Positions 10,665 to 22,300 are shown, counted from the stretch's first letter. The stretch: 60,000 bases of DNA from Membranipora membranacea (GCA_914767715.1 OU612072.1:6698001-6758000), one strand, 5' to 3'. The notes: generated from the letters alone by a model not told the origin. Numbers and translations: made by a program.

Positions 10665-10856
10665 AATCATCAATATCAATAATTTTTAGAATGACAAGCC
10701 TAATAAATAATACGCCAAGCCCAAGGACTGGAGTTAACTCTCTGCCTAAGCTAAGGCTTCATTCAATCAAGGAGTAGTAGTAGAAGTATTATAGTATGCA
10801 TGATGATCATCCATACTACTCATTGCCCTTGCTATGGCGGCCCATAGCACCTTTAT

Positions 10857-10936
10857 TAATGCGCATTAGCTAACATGCTAACTCGCTAAGTCGCTAATGC
10901 GCATTAGTTAACATGCTAACTCGCTAATGCGCATTA
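10857..10936. repeat. Left subterminal palindrome array (TAATGCGCATTA x3)
   Basis: The perfect 12-bp palindrome starts at 10857, 10895 and 10925. Spacers repeat the motifs AACATGCTAACTCGC and TAAGTCGC. The same motifs occur inverted at the other end of the 5.6-kb unit. Confidence 0.85.
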
Positions 10937-11010
10937 AGAGATTAAAGATTTCCAGAAATATTTTTGGGTCTGTCTTTATGCATGTGCGGGCTATCACTGT
11001 CTTGATATGG

Positions 11011-11047
11011 CCTCTGTGATTGGTCAAAATAAGACCAATCACAGAGG
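11011..11047. repeat. Short hairpin with facing CCAAT motifs
   Basis: CCTCTGTGATTGGTC at 11011-11025 is followed after seven bases by its exact reverse complement at 11033-11047. It lies just inside the left end of the 5.6-kb unit. Confidence 0.8.
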
Positions 11048-12761
11048 TCATACTAATCTCTGCTCTACTACTCCTCCACCAAAAAAATGATTTAAACAAA
11101 GCAATGTAATTTGTTGTGTTGTTGCTGATGGAGTTTTATTGTAAATGACACCTGTATCCTCATACCATTCATCACTGAGTATGGTAAGGCTATAACTCTC
11201 TGGTTTGGTACAACATTAGAGCGTGATGGACAAAGTTTGCAGACTATTCCATCAGTTATATGTACTCAAATGATAACCTTTCAAACTCAGTATGAGTAAG
11301 TATATGATCAAGGAGTCCTTGATATAATATTGATTAGCAACTCGCATAGTATAGTAGTAGGCCTACCTCAGATTGATTTTGCACAGTTACTACTACATAT
11401 TGTGGTGTCAACTGTGTGTTAATGAAGTATCTACTAAGCTGTTCATAGGCCTATGTCACTAGTGTTATCAGGGAACCAGACACACACAAGGCTGCAACTC
11501 ATCAAATCAACTGTCAGTGACCTGCTGTCTGTGAATGGACATGTTTTAAGTTGGAAAACATGGTTTTTTGTCAATGGTTTGCTCATGTCGCTCTAATCAA
11601 GGTATTAAGGAAGATATATATGTTGGGTTAGTTGTAGGCCAAGACGCAAGGGTCATTGTTGTGGTTCTATTGGTATGGTTTCGTCTCATGATCAATGTGA
11701 GAGATATTTAGAAGTATCTAATCTAATGCAACATATATTGGATGTATATATAATTGGAGGACAAGTAAATCCCGGCATGTTAAAAAAGCTAATGCCAACT
11801 TAGGGATTGAGTTCCAGTTCTAGAACTTCAGAGAGTGCCTACAATCCCAATCATATTCTTAAAGGCTTAAAAAGAGGTTTCAACAAATGAAGTGCAATGC
11901 TCATGCAATGATGCCCAGGTCACACCACCTGGTCGCACACAAATATTCAGCCAAAATATCCTTTATAGCAAGATATTTGATACATACCCATGGTTTTATG
12001 TTTTTTTTGTCTTTTTCTCAAGGTAAGTGGAAATTGCATCACTTTTTCTCTTCAGGCGCCCATGTATTCAGAGTGATTGTCAATGTGATTCACAAACATG
12101 AGCCTAGTGGATAATTTTATGGGAGTAGCCTACCCTCCCTGGGATTGTCAGGATGGGACCATTACCGTAACCATACTATGCCATCTATAAGCTTTACCTT
12201 CTTCACATCTAAAATCCCAGTCTTCACACCTTGTATTCAGATATTTAGCCTTGATTTGAGCTTTGTGTCTAAGCCTTTACTCTTAGTAGTTCAAAGTTTG
12301 GTTAACAATCTGGTCAAAGTATTGTCATTGTAGAGGCCAGCCCAGTTCGGATACAATTTGTCCTCTGCCCCCAGAGAGCATTGGATTTGACCAATAAGAA
12401 TTAATTATTTTTATTGAACCCCTGACTGAAGACCAGGCTTTTGTCAACTTTAATTAAAACAGGGCCCTAATAATGAATTGCCAATATTATCCGGCTGGCG
12501 GGAAAAGACGCAGTAAATTGGTAAAAAAACAGTTACTTCACACCTTGATTCACCCTATTTTCCGCTTTATACTGTAATATATATATTAAAATGTATCCTA
12601 AAATGAACACCATCATAGATTTGTTGCACTCAAACCCCTTGTCAATACAATTGGCAATACAGTAAAAATGACCAGCGGTTTGTTAGGGTCCTCAAAATAA
12701 CAATTTTGTGCCCAGTGAAATCCTTGGACTGAAAAAATAATTCAATTGTAATATTTTAAAG

Positions 12762-12863
12762 ATGATGGAGAAGAGAGCGATGGTACAAATGATAACAATG
12801 GTAGGCATGATGACAATGTTATACCTTTATCACTACCAACATTAGATCCAAAGACTGCTTTTG
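12762..12863 (+). CDS. Candidate acidic exon, unknown gene
   Basis: A TTTTAAAG acceptor-like site precedes, and a GTGAGT donor follows, an open stretch in the phase reading DDGEESDGTNDNN and later IPLSLPTLDPKTAF. The residue mix is like a disordered acidic linker. It lies inside the 5.6-kb transposon-like unit, so it may be element or captured sequence. No homology recognised. Confidence 0.3.
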
Positions 12864-13681
12864 GTGAGTCACAATTTAAGATTTATTCATGAGATAAAGT
12901 ACATTACCAACCTAGAGACCGATCAAAGAATAATCATAGTAGCGGGCCCACCAGATGAATCTGACTCAGAATAGATATAATATTATAATGAAATTCAAGT
13001 CAGCCTCTTCCCAAAACATCTGATAAAATGATTTGCCATCACTGATTTTGACAATACAATAAAGTAGCCCAGTTTGGTAGCTGGCGTCACAGGAAGAAGT
13101 CATCATTATCAGCCAGGTCTACTTTATTGACATCGTCTTGGAGTTGCAATGTCACGGAAAAGGAGTTGTCCATCTATGAGCAGCTATACGTTTTTTTTTT
13201 AGGTATCTGCAATATCAACTAACATCTGTTGACAGTTATTGGCCACCAAGGTTTCAATTTTGAGATGGTTCCTGCCCAAGATGAATATCATGGATCCTAT
13301 CCGTTGTTAACCCATAGTTACATTATAAGCTGCCACTTGTGTTGTTAATTTTAGAAAGAGTGAAAATGCGACTTCAGAATTAGTACCCGACATTTCACCA
13401 ATTGATAACACAAAATTATTTTGCTTTAGATGAAGGACTCACTTTGACCCCAAAAAAAGAAAAAAAAAGCCAATAAGTTCTACTCAGGAAGCACCGACTG
13501 GTACATGTAAGTAAACATTTTCTTTGCTTAGTCTCAGTACAGAAATCAAGCTCGTTGCAGCAAAGATACAGTATCCAGTTGATCTTGAGACTTGAGCAGT
13601 ATTGTTTGACTGAAAGGATAAGATTGGGATTGGCCATAAAGACCTATTTGTGTTGTATCCTCATACTAATTTTTATTGCAG

Positions 13682-13736
13682 ATATATTGACAATTGTGTG
13701 TGGAGTTCGGATAAACCTCAAATCAGAGGATTGAGA
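13682..13736 (+). CDS. Candidate small exon, unknown gene
   Basis: Preceded by a pyrimidine-rich TTTTTATTGCAG acceptor and followed by GTGAGT. The only open phase reads YIDNCVWSSDKPQIRGLR. Its phase does not join directly to the candidate at 12762-12863, so another exon would be needed between them, or they are unrelated. Confidence 0.3.
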
Positions 13737-14007
13737 GTGAGTTGTTTGTATGTTGATAAATATATTAATACTACATGGTTGGCGGCGACCATTTCAATCT
13801 ACATTGCTCAGTTTTTTTATCTGTTTGTCAAGGAGAAGAGTTTGAGAGAACTTGGTTTAGATAAATAGAAATTACTTAAACTTAGTTGAGCTAGGCTAAG
13901 GCCAATCTCTTGCATTATTAGGCTATGCTATGTTTTACCCCAATTTTGTTTGCCTGCATGCACTGCCTTTGCTGCCTGCTAGTAATGGATATGTCTATCT
14001 TTCGAAG

Positions 14008-14099
14008 GTGCTGAGAGGGCACTGGGTTACAATGATACTGTAGTGATCGAGAAGATGGGGGATCTCTATAGGGCTGCATCTAATCAGAATCGACGTTAA
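14008..14099 (+). CDS. Candidate terminal exon, TPR-like composition
   Basis: After a CTTTCGAAG acceptor-like site one phase reads AERALGYNDTVVIEKMGDLY and then AASNQNRR before a TAA stop. The spacing of small and aromatic residues resembles a tetratricopeptide helix pair, but one unit is not enough to call the family. Phase does not match the exon at 13682-13736. Confidence 0.25.
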
Positions 14100-15388
14100 C
14101 TTCAGTGTCTTAAAAAAAGATGTAAGTAAACCAGCTAATGGCCTGTCATGACAACCTTGATGTTGGTTATGTTGGTTGAGGAGGGGGCACCAACAAAGTT
14201 TGTCAAGATATGCTATCTGGATCAGTACAATGACATGACACACAGATTTTAAGATTGGCATTTTCAGGTAGTCAAGTTTGCTTGAAACACTAAAGACTGT
14301 GTAGGGTCTTTCAAGTAAGTCCTAGCTTAGTTTCTCTGCAAAAATAACAAACAAATAATAAAGGTCATTGCTAGGCAAATTCTAAGTGCGTGATCACTTT
14401 TTACTATATGAGCCCTACTTTGAGTGTACCATCTGGCTCTGTTACCATTCAATCTAACGAATCGTTCAACTATTGAGTTGAGACCTCTGAACAAGAGAGG
14501 ACAACTCCTTAGAATACAAAGAAGTCTTGAAAGAAGCACTGTATCCCTGCTGTATCAGTGTAGTTGGACCAAATGCATTGTAGGAAACCAACTGTGTTGT
14601 TATTCTCCTTTTTAGAAAGTCATAGAGCTTACTCTGAATTGTGAGAGCGATGACTCCTGCAGCAAAGCTATCAAACCAATTAAATTTTTCTCCTCCTCCA
14701 TTTTTATATTTAATAAACAAAATTTTTCATCATATGTATATATTTATCATTAAACAGGTATTTTGCAATAAATAAACAACCTGAAAAATCACCACACTCT
14801 TTCATAATAAAATGACAATGAGTTTAATTTGAAATTTGAAAGTATCATTATTTAGCTTTGGAGCAGGGAGAATTCTCCCCGTTGTGAGAAGAAACTGTAC
14901 AAGTGTTGTGCGGATTTGTGTAGTCTTGGATACTCTCTCTTCATACTTCGACCCAAGTATATAGACATGTCTTATGTTCTGGACTAACCCAACAGTTCTG
15001 TAGGCTAGACACTACACTATATGCAGCGGTTTCACTGTGGGAAAAGATTATCAAAGATTAATGTAATGGAGACATAGTATGGAATATCTATAAAAGATTA
15101 TTAAAACCGTAAGCGGAAACAATTTAGGTCCCGGAACATTGGAACAATATATCAAAGGTTTGGAGCTGGACTAAATTAGCCATCATGATTTTATTATCAA
15201 GAAATAATATCACATCATATGTCACACAAAATCTAAAGGTATGGCAACTAAAGGAGAGTTGTCTACTCTTTGGAAGAATAGGGTGATCCACTTGAGATGG
15301 CAGTAACATGAATAAGGTGAGAAACCAAAATACATATTAAAGTAATCACTGAATGAAAAGTACACAAAACATTGCACATTATTATAAA

Positions 15389-15516
15389 TGCGCATTCTTA
15401 AAACTGCGCATTCTTAGAACTGCGCATTCTTAAAACTGCGCATTCTTAGAACTGCGCATTCTTAAAACTGCGCATTCTTAGAACTGCGCATTCTTAAAAC
15501 TGCGCATTCTTAGAAC
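15389..15516. repeat. 16-bp minisatellite, eight units in alternating forms
   Basis: Eight head-to-tail copies of TGCGCATTCTTAAAAC alternate with TGCGCATTCTTAGAAC, giving a 32-bp higher-order period. The array is bordered by TGCACAT-like sequence on both sides. The core TGCGCATT is also the heart of the palindromes in the ends of the enclosing 5.6-kb unit. Confidence 0.92.
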
Positions 15517-15612
15517 TGCACATAACAAAATGATTGATGGAAATTTGTCATACAACATTGACTGTAATGAAGTACCAGACCTGCCAAAACTCCAGTCACT
15601 AATTATGAGTCA

Positions 15613-15726
15613 CCCTATTTTCACACCTCAAATAACACAGGTTGGATCACAGGTCTACTCCAAAAACCTGGGATTTTGGAGAAGACCTGTGATCCAACCT
15701 GTGTTATTTGAGGTGTGAAAATAGGG
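15613..15726. repeat. Perfect 44-bp-arm hairpin (MITE-like)
   Basis: Positions 15613-15656 and 15683-15726 are exact reverse complements with a 26-bp loop. The arms begin CCCTATTTTCACACCTC. After the right arm, parts of the loop (GGATTTTGGAGT, CCCAGGTTTTGGAGTAGACC) recur with rearrangement, suggesting repeated foldback duplication. Confidence 0.9.
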
Positions 15727-16333
15727 ATTTTGGAGTGAAATCCCAGGTTTTGGAGTAGACCTGTGGGTTGGAAAGAAAGATTGCAGAGCAGTCTAGGCTA
15801 GGGCATCCATCAAGACCCATTCCCATGGGCTGTTGCATGTAAATCCATTCCATGGCTATCCATCCATGCATGCAACTTTGGCAAAAATGAGTGAGTGATA
15901 CCTTGATGTAAAGTAATGTTACCTGTAAGTGTTCTTCTTGTGGTTCTTTATAGCTGGCCAGCCCTAACTCATTTAACTATCTATGTATAAGTTTCTTCAT
16001 TAATTTGTCTGCTTCAGGCTCCTCATGGTGATCCACTAACAAACTCCAAAACCAAAGAGCCACAATCCATTTGTGTCCTCCACATAAGAGTGCGATCACA
16101 TGACCAACATGTGATGTAAATAATAATACAACAGACCTAAGACATTGACTCAATGATTGATCAAGAAGAATTGGCATCTGATCTCACAATCTCCCATGTA
16201 AGTAGTTTGAAATAGTTCCAGGGTCATGGCAGGTATGGTAGTGGTGTAAGTGCCTATCACAAAGCCCATCTTTGATAATACAGTCATTACCCAAAACAGG
16301 TTTAACTGCGAGTTAGTGAGTTAGCATGTTAAT

Positions 16334-16413
16334 TAATGCGCATTAGCGAGTTAGCGAGTTAGCATGTTAACTAATGCGCATTAGCGACTTAGCATGTTAA
16401 TTAATGCGCATTA
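16334..16413. repeat. Right subterminal palindrome array (TAATGCGCATTA x3)
   Basis: The 12-bp palindrome starts at 16334, 16372 and 16402, with GCGAGTTAGCATGTTAA-type spacers that are the reverse complement of those in the left array. It forms the right end of the 5.6-kb unit. Confidence 0.85.
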
Positions 16414-16838
16414 ATAAAGGTGCTACGGGCCGCCATACCCTTGCATACCACACACAAGGAATAATATTGTTAGGTTAGTTAGTAGTTCATTGCACACACA
16501 TACAGTAGAGTACACCAAGGAGCATACACAACTCGTCTCCTCTTAGCCTAGGCAGACTACCTACCTCTACCCCCAGTACTATTTAAGTTTCAGAGTCAAT
16601 CACTCCGTGCAATGTTGTGATCAGAATAAATAAAAAAAAATTACAATTTCAAAGATGTGCTTGTGACTCTTCTGAATGTCCTCTATAGTATATATGTCTC
16701 ATCCAATAGTTACTTTCTTGTTGTAGCAACCAACCTGTAGTGTAGTGTAATGTTTTGCATAATAAGTTTGTAGAATAGCTACTTTAATTTCTATTTATTA
16801 ATGCAATTTATATGATATGTAACCTTCTTCTGCTGTAG

Positions 16839-16897
16839 GTCGTCGCAGTGAACAAGAGAAGTGAAGACAGTTTGGTGACAAAATTATGGAAGATCAG
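16839..16897 (+). CDS. Candidate exon, possibly first coding exon (MEDQ)
   Basis: Bounded by TTCTGCTGTAG and GTGAGG, good acceptor and donor sites. One phase is open across it (VAVNKRSEDSLVTKLWKI); alternatively it is mostly 5' UTR with ATG GAA GAT CAG at its 3' end. It could be an upstream exon of the DUF6589 gene, which starts about 2.1-2.5 kb downstream, with the hAT MITE in the intron. This link is inferred from order and strand only. Confidence 0.35.
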
Positions 16898-17053
16898 GTG
16901 AGGTTGTTTTAATGGTTGTTATTCTGGTGCCTATCACTCGAAATCAATTTATCGAAAACTGAGGTGTAGTTTCAATTTCAAATGTTGTCATATTGTTGTT
17001 TGATAATTTAGCATACCTTTGAGACTCATGGTACCCGTGTGCTATGGTGTGAC

Positions 17054-17455
17054 CAGTGGCGTATATTAGCACTCACGGCCCACGGATTTCCGTGAGTGGC
17101 TGAATAGCTCAGTGTGTAGAGCGTCCGCTTTGTAATCACTTATTATGAGATTGGTGTGGGTTCGAATCCCATCGTGGTCAGTTTTTTTTCAAATGGGTGC
17201 TTTATAACTGGTGCATTTTTACCGTAATCTTCTACTGCTATTGAGTTGTTTTCTGAAAGTACCCAACAGCTCAGTGAGCTATTGAAATACCTCTCTGCTT
17301 GCACTATATTGCTACCGATATGCAAAAATTTCCGCTTAAGCGCCCCTCCCACACCCTCCCCGCCAAGCCTACGGCGTGTGGATCGGGCTGCGCCCCATTA
17401 TTATGCTCATCTCTGAAAAGTCAGTGAGTGAAATTTTTTAGAATATACGCCCCTG
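17054..17455 (+). mobile_element. hAT-type MITE, copy 1, carrying a tRNA-like module
   Basis: 402-bp element with terminal inverted repeats CAGTGGCGTATATT / AATATACGCCCCTG, flanked by an exact 8-bp target duplication GGTGTGAC (17046-17053 and 17456-17463). CAG(T/G)GGCG ends and 8-bp duplications are hallmarks of hAT elements. It has no transposase, so it is non-autonomous. Outside the tRNA-like part both copies share a GC-rich patch with the motif CACGCCGTAGGCGTGG. A second 402-bp copy lies inverted at 46880-47281. Confidence 0.88.
17097..17190 (+). ncRNA. tRNA-like Pol III module inside hAT MITE (copy 1)
   Basis: Contains TAGCTCAGTGTGTAGAGC, matching an A box and D arm, and GTGGGTTCGAATCCCAT, a near-perfect T arm with B box GGTTCGAATCC. 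A run of eight T follows at 17182-17189, a suitable Pol III terminator. The anticodon-loop position reads TTTGTAA (UGU, tRNA-Thr-like), but the 3' half of the anticodon stem no longer pairs and the acceptor pairing relies on wobble pairs, so it is not a working tRNA. It resembles the head of a tRNA-derived SINE. Confidence 0.75.
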
Positions 17456-17463
17456 GGTGTGAC

Positions 17464-19001
17464 TACCCTTGCTGTATGGGCTACCAGTTGGCCGTGTGAC
17501 AAGGCTAAGTCCAACTGCCACCCAAAATCCGTGTATTGTCTTGAATGTGCCTCACAATTCATACCATTTTTATCTTCTTTTAATGACCAGGCTTGGTGGA
17601 TGATTTCTCATTTAGAGGGGTTAGAGGCTCTTTGAGCCAGAAAGATGCATAGTTATTACTCTGTTAGTTGATTGTGCAATGGTAAGTGTTAAATTCCAAA
17701 TACTCTTGGTTCTATTTTGCTTTTTGATATTCAATGTGTATTTTGCATATAATGTCTCGTGTTTGTAAAAAATAGAGTGGATTTGTTAGGTGAGGCATTG
17801 TATCGTCTAGACTGTAAACCCAAAAGCGAAGCAATTACTCTGTTACAGGAGACCTTAAAATGAAAAGTTTTTGCGTAGATTTAAGGTTTTGATGACAGAA
17901 TACCTCAACTAGCCCCCAAACTCAAAAGTGTATTTTTAATGTGCTAGTGACTAGTATAATAGCTAAACTTTGGATTCATTACTCAGCAGATGATAATAAA
18001 ATTGACTTGTGTATTCATTGGTGTAATTTGACCCTCTCCATATATCATATATTATATTTTTTAAGGTGAAAACGAAGATGATAATTGTTACTACTGTGGA
18101 GTAAAATATGGCTGACTAATATAAAAAAGAAGTCAAAAGAAAGACAGCACTACAGGGCGTTAGGCAGTTAATTCTCTAACATAAAGCCAATATAATGCAT
18201 GGTATATCGTGAGGCATTATTTATGGTGGATGACATGACAGTTTCACACTACACTGATTTCCTATGACATTACGCGTTATATCTTTTTGCCTTGTCATAT
18301 TAAAGTTTGATTAATGTAACTTTCCTTATATTTTGAGAAGCTACTGGACAACAATGAACTCTCTTTTGATTGATCAACTGCGGCAGGAATATAATACTTT
18401 GTATTGTTTCTTTAAAATTTGAACTGACCTGTATCAGGCGATGATCTTTGTAATATGATCCATAGTTTTTATTATTAGTATGTTTAATATCAGAGCTTAA
18501 TAAATATTATTGACAATTCTAATAATGATCATGGCTCATTTGTGGTAAATTTAAACTGATATTTGCCCCTCCCTGATTTGACCAGAGAGGGTGGGAGAGA
18601 TCCCACCCCCCCCCCCCCTAATTTGATCAATGATTTATCAATGATGGATGCCAAGGAGTTGTGCTCTCTTACAGATTGAGTGGATAATCGTCGGTGCACA
18701 CTGGTCAAGTTTTTTTTTAGACTTTGGAGTTGTGTTTTCTTACATAAAGAGTGGATGAATCAGACTTTGACCCATAATCGCTGATCATATCAGGGTGTTT
18801 GGTCCCAAACTCCCTGATCGTATGAATTAATTTATTTGTAATTGGTTTACAGCAAAGTAGTTTGTTGAATACAATAGGTACATAGAGATAATCTATCAAC
18901 CTATTACAGGATGGATATTAGAAATTAGGCAATTAACAAACTTTCAAACTTCAAATAACCTATTTTACCAATTGCTCTTTAACACTTTATTATTGAAGAT
19001 T
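17464..19001. other. Region without confirmed gene; one zinc-finger-like exon candidate
   Basis: Mostly AT-rich. At 18066-18114, after a pyrimidine-rich TTTTTTAAG, one phase reads ENEDDNCYYCGVKYG and then stops; a CxxC pair in an acidic context is typical of zinc-finger starts in transposase-related proteins, but this is one fragment with no donor. A C14 run lies at about 18606-18619. At 18790-18830 TGATCATATCAGGG faces CCTGATCGTATGA around TTGGTCCCAAACTCCCTGAT; that 20-mer recurs near 27368 in the tandem array. Confidence 0.35.
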
Positions 19002-19203
19002 ATGCCGACCATGTGCGGCAGCAGAGGATGCACGAAAACATTTATACAGAAGAGATTTCCTGTTGCGGAAACAGATGTTGGTGGTGACAGGTGTGGAATG
19101 CCACTGAGAAGGAGATCTTGGCTCCAATCTAGAGGGATGACCGAAATCCAGAAGTGCTGGCTATGTAACACGTGCAACATATCTGCCAGAAAACATATTA
19201 TGG
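19002..19203 (+). CDS. Candidate first exon of DUF6589-type gene
   Basis: An ATG at 19002 opens a frame with MCGSRGCTKTFIQKRFPV and a second Cys cluster, KCWLCNTCNISARKH, before a possible GTGGGT donor. The paired Cys motifs suggest a small metal-binding N-terminal region. It sits just upstream of the well-supported exons of the DUF6589 gene on the same strand, but the junction is not certain. Confidence 0.4.
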
Positions 19204-19386
19204 GTGGGTGTTGGTTTAAGATGGTAAATTTGAGTTCAAATAGGATTGTCATAGCTGAACACCACTGGTTCATATTATCTTTCCAGACAAATATATTTCA
19301 CTCTTGTAGAAATTCTGTGTAAAAATAATTGTTTTGAGTGGGTGCCGATCTTATCCTGCTCAGTTCAATGTTACACATTCTTTTAG

Positions 19387-22300
19387 AAACAACTGAGCCT
19401 CAAACCGCTGACTCCAGCTATGACAGAATAATTGATGCAGCAAAAGAAAGGTCAATAGAAGGGTTAGTCAAGGCAAGTTCCTTTGAAAAATCTATTGTGT
19501 CAATTTTCAGCAGAAATCTACCAAGGTCTTATTCCATCTTGTTCCTGTAGTGGTAAATATTTTGAAGTAAAAATATGCAGCCAAAAAGGAATTGGTACAA
19601 GCAAACAGTGCCATTTAGCAGCCTCTTTCTGTTAGTAGCTTCTACGCTACAAGCCAAGGTAATAACAGTCCCCCTTTATTTTTTCCAGGCTGTAAAAGGA
19701 ATACCAGACCTATACAATGCCATCATTCACTCAGTTCTGCGACAAGTTAATATTGAGATGGGTAAAGTAACTTCAGTGTTGGAGCCCAGTGTCCTTCGTC
19801 AGCAGCTGCTACCAGACAATCTGAATACATTTGTGACTGAGGCTGTAAATGAAATGTGAGTCAGAACGCCTATTCTTCATGCCGTCATCATTCATGCGCT
19901 CAAATCTGGTATGTAGGGGTTGACAGTTCTAGTCGATTACTAGAAGACATTTATGGAGACTCTAATGTCAGTTTAACTCTAATTGTTTGAAGTTTGAAAT
20001 TACTTTAACAGGTTCCAATCTAAAGTTTCAATTTCCGCAGCCATAATTTTGTTTTACCTTTAGCGACATATCATGCTGTTCCTCGTTTTATGTTATTTGG
20101 TTATATCTGAGGCGGTGAAGTTATAATTTTGAATGACAGAGGATTCTTTTGTTACAGAAAGTGAGCACAAGATTGCAATCCTATACAGCATTCTGTGCAG
20201 TGATAGAGTGAAGGAGGCGTGTCAAATGAAGCGGGCAATTACTTTACTCATGGTATCCTATGGTGCATCATCTGCTCTTACTGATGCTCTTGTTATGTAC
20301 GGTCTGACCGTAGGGAGCTCTGCCAGACTGGAGTCAATGGATGTCCTTGGAGAAGGATACATATGCAGTAAAGTGGGGGAGCACCTTCAAAAGAACGGAA
20401 AGATTGCTACAGTCTGTAAGTTGGGCAATTATGCATTAACAATCCAAACCTTCCAGCTATTAATCTGCAAGAAATCAATTAAAATCATTTATATATTAAT
20501 TTTAGCTGATAACATCAATATAACCGTCCAGAGACAGGTAGAGGCCCTGAGGAGAGAAAGTAAAACACAGTATAATTGGATATACTGGTGGATCCGCGGT
20601 ATTCCCGATACTTCCAGCCTCAAATCTCTCTATATTCCAAATCATCCAGGAAATGGTATGTAACAGCTAGCTATAAACTTCGCTATATTCCAAGCCTAAT
20701 CAAAATGACTAACCTTTAATTATGCAATTATTTGACATCTCTAGGGTATATGAAGATCTTTGTACTTATTTATTGATAATTCGTGTTTACAGCTGAACCT
20801 CAACCCGCACACTTCCTGCTAAACGAACAGGAAGAAGGTCAGTTGGTGGATATTTACGCGATTCTTGTGTCCCAGGTTTTGAAAGAATGTCTGCCGAACC
20901 TCACTGTTACTGAGCGATGGGCACCTAGCGTGATTGTCAGGTAAGTTCTCACGTCAGGAAAAGTTATCAGCCACTTTCAACCTTTCACTTGCTCAAGGGA
21001 ATGGAAATATAACAACACAAGTTGTCTACTGTTATGAACTGTAGAGTGTTATTATATTCCGTATTGCAGTCAAGATATCAGGGATATTGTTTGGAGAGAG
21101 GATACCGAAATCTGGCCAATGCCTGTGGTTATGTTTGACCAGATGAAGTTAGGAGATTGTGCCAACTATCTGATCAAATCTACGGAGAAACTTTCCTCGA
21201 TATACAGCTCAGCAAAATGTAAGTTAAGACGCTTAATCAATATTTTTGTTGAAGTCATCCACCAGATCACAATAGAGTACAGGGATTAGGTAAAATAGCA
21301 TTCTCCAAAAAGAATATTCTAGAAGACTGGATTGAGGTAAGATCTGCTGCAAAGCAATTCTGATGTCAGGATAAATTTAATCATATTCCTGACTTTATTT
21401 TCAGGTGAAATTAAAGAACATATAGTACCAAGCTATGGTGATCAGATGACACGAAGAAATCTAGATCTGGCAAGAGGTTTGAGGGCCGATAGTGCTACTT
21501 CTGTGAGCGGACTGCGGGTGCAGAGCCCGTTTTTGTGTGCACCTTGGCATACCAGACAGGACATTTTAGAGGTGTGTTTATCTTTATATTCAGTTTGCCT
21601 TACCTTGAAAATAGAAAATTCTGCATATACAGGCATTTACCAAGTGCAAAGCAACACATCCCTAATGAAGATTTAACGTATACACAAGTCTTTGATTTAA
21701 TGTTTTACAGAAAACTTTCAAACTCTTGTATGATGAGGATAAATCGAGAAACCTGGGAACCCTGTCAAACTTAAAGTTCATTCTGAACAGGAGTAGAGTA
21801 AACGGAGCTGTGAAAGGAAAGTTCCGACCCCATGACAATTTTTTTCAACTGGTTAGTACAACTTTTCCTTACATTAGAATTGTAATGTTACCATCTTGCA
21901 TGAGTTTTAACAGAATCTAAGGGTATGGTATGATATAGTGTTTCAATAATATCTCCCCAGGTAAATGTTGGTTTCAAAATGATTAATATTCTTCACACAA
22001 GTTATTAAACGAGTGTTTGGTATTTTGAAGGTTGTTAAAAGTACTATCTGCTCATGCGCGATGGCCCATTTAGGTATGGCAAGTATTGATGATGAGGTAA
22101 CTGTGAAGGACTTGGTGGACACTTCCAAGGAGATAGTCGTGAAATACCTCTACTCCTCATTGAGTTCCGGTAAGTATGTCACGCAGGGGGTCTTAAAATC
22201 AGAATAAGCAATGCGATCACTTTCACAGGAGTCGTGTACAAGCAACATCAAATGGCAGTTACTATAATGAACTTTCTATTTCCAGGTGAGACAGATAGCG

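Larger units (their letters stand above)
10833..16437. mobile_element. 5.6-kb DNA-transposon-like unit with 36-bp TIRs and 7-bp TSD
   Basis: The ends are inverted copies matching at 35 of 36 positions: TATGGCGGCCCATAGCACC at 10833 onward and its reverse complement ending at 16437, each running into TAATGCGCATTA. The bases immediately outside are the same direct 7-mer, CCCTTGC, at 10826-10832 and 16438-16444. Inside each end lie three copies of TAATGCGCATTA separated by AACATGCTAACTCGC-type spacers. This is what a cut-and-paste element with subterminal transposase sites looks like. A 7-bp duplication does not by itself assign a superfamily. No recognisable transposase was found, so it may be non-autonomous. 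Confidence 0.72.

Noticed and set aside
15389-15516. CRISPR-like array
   Set aside because: Units are contiguous without unique spacers and the sequence is eukaryotic, so it is a minisatellite.
10833-16437. Assignment of the 5.6-kb unit to P, hAT or Dada superfamily
   Set aside because: The duplication length and end sequence do not settle it and no transposase is recognisable.
17097-17180. Functional tRNA-Thr gene
   Set aside because: The anticodon stem does not pair and the acceptor stem is weak; the sequence is repeated inside a MITE.
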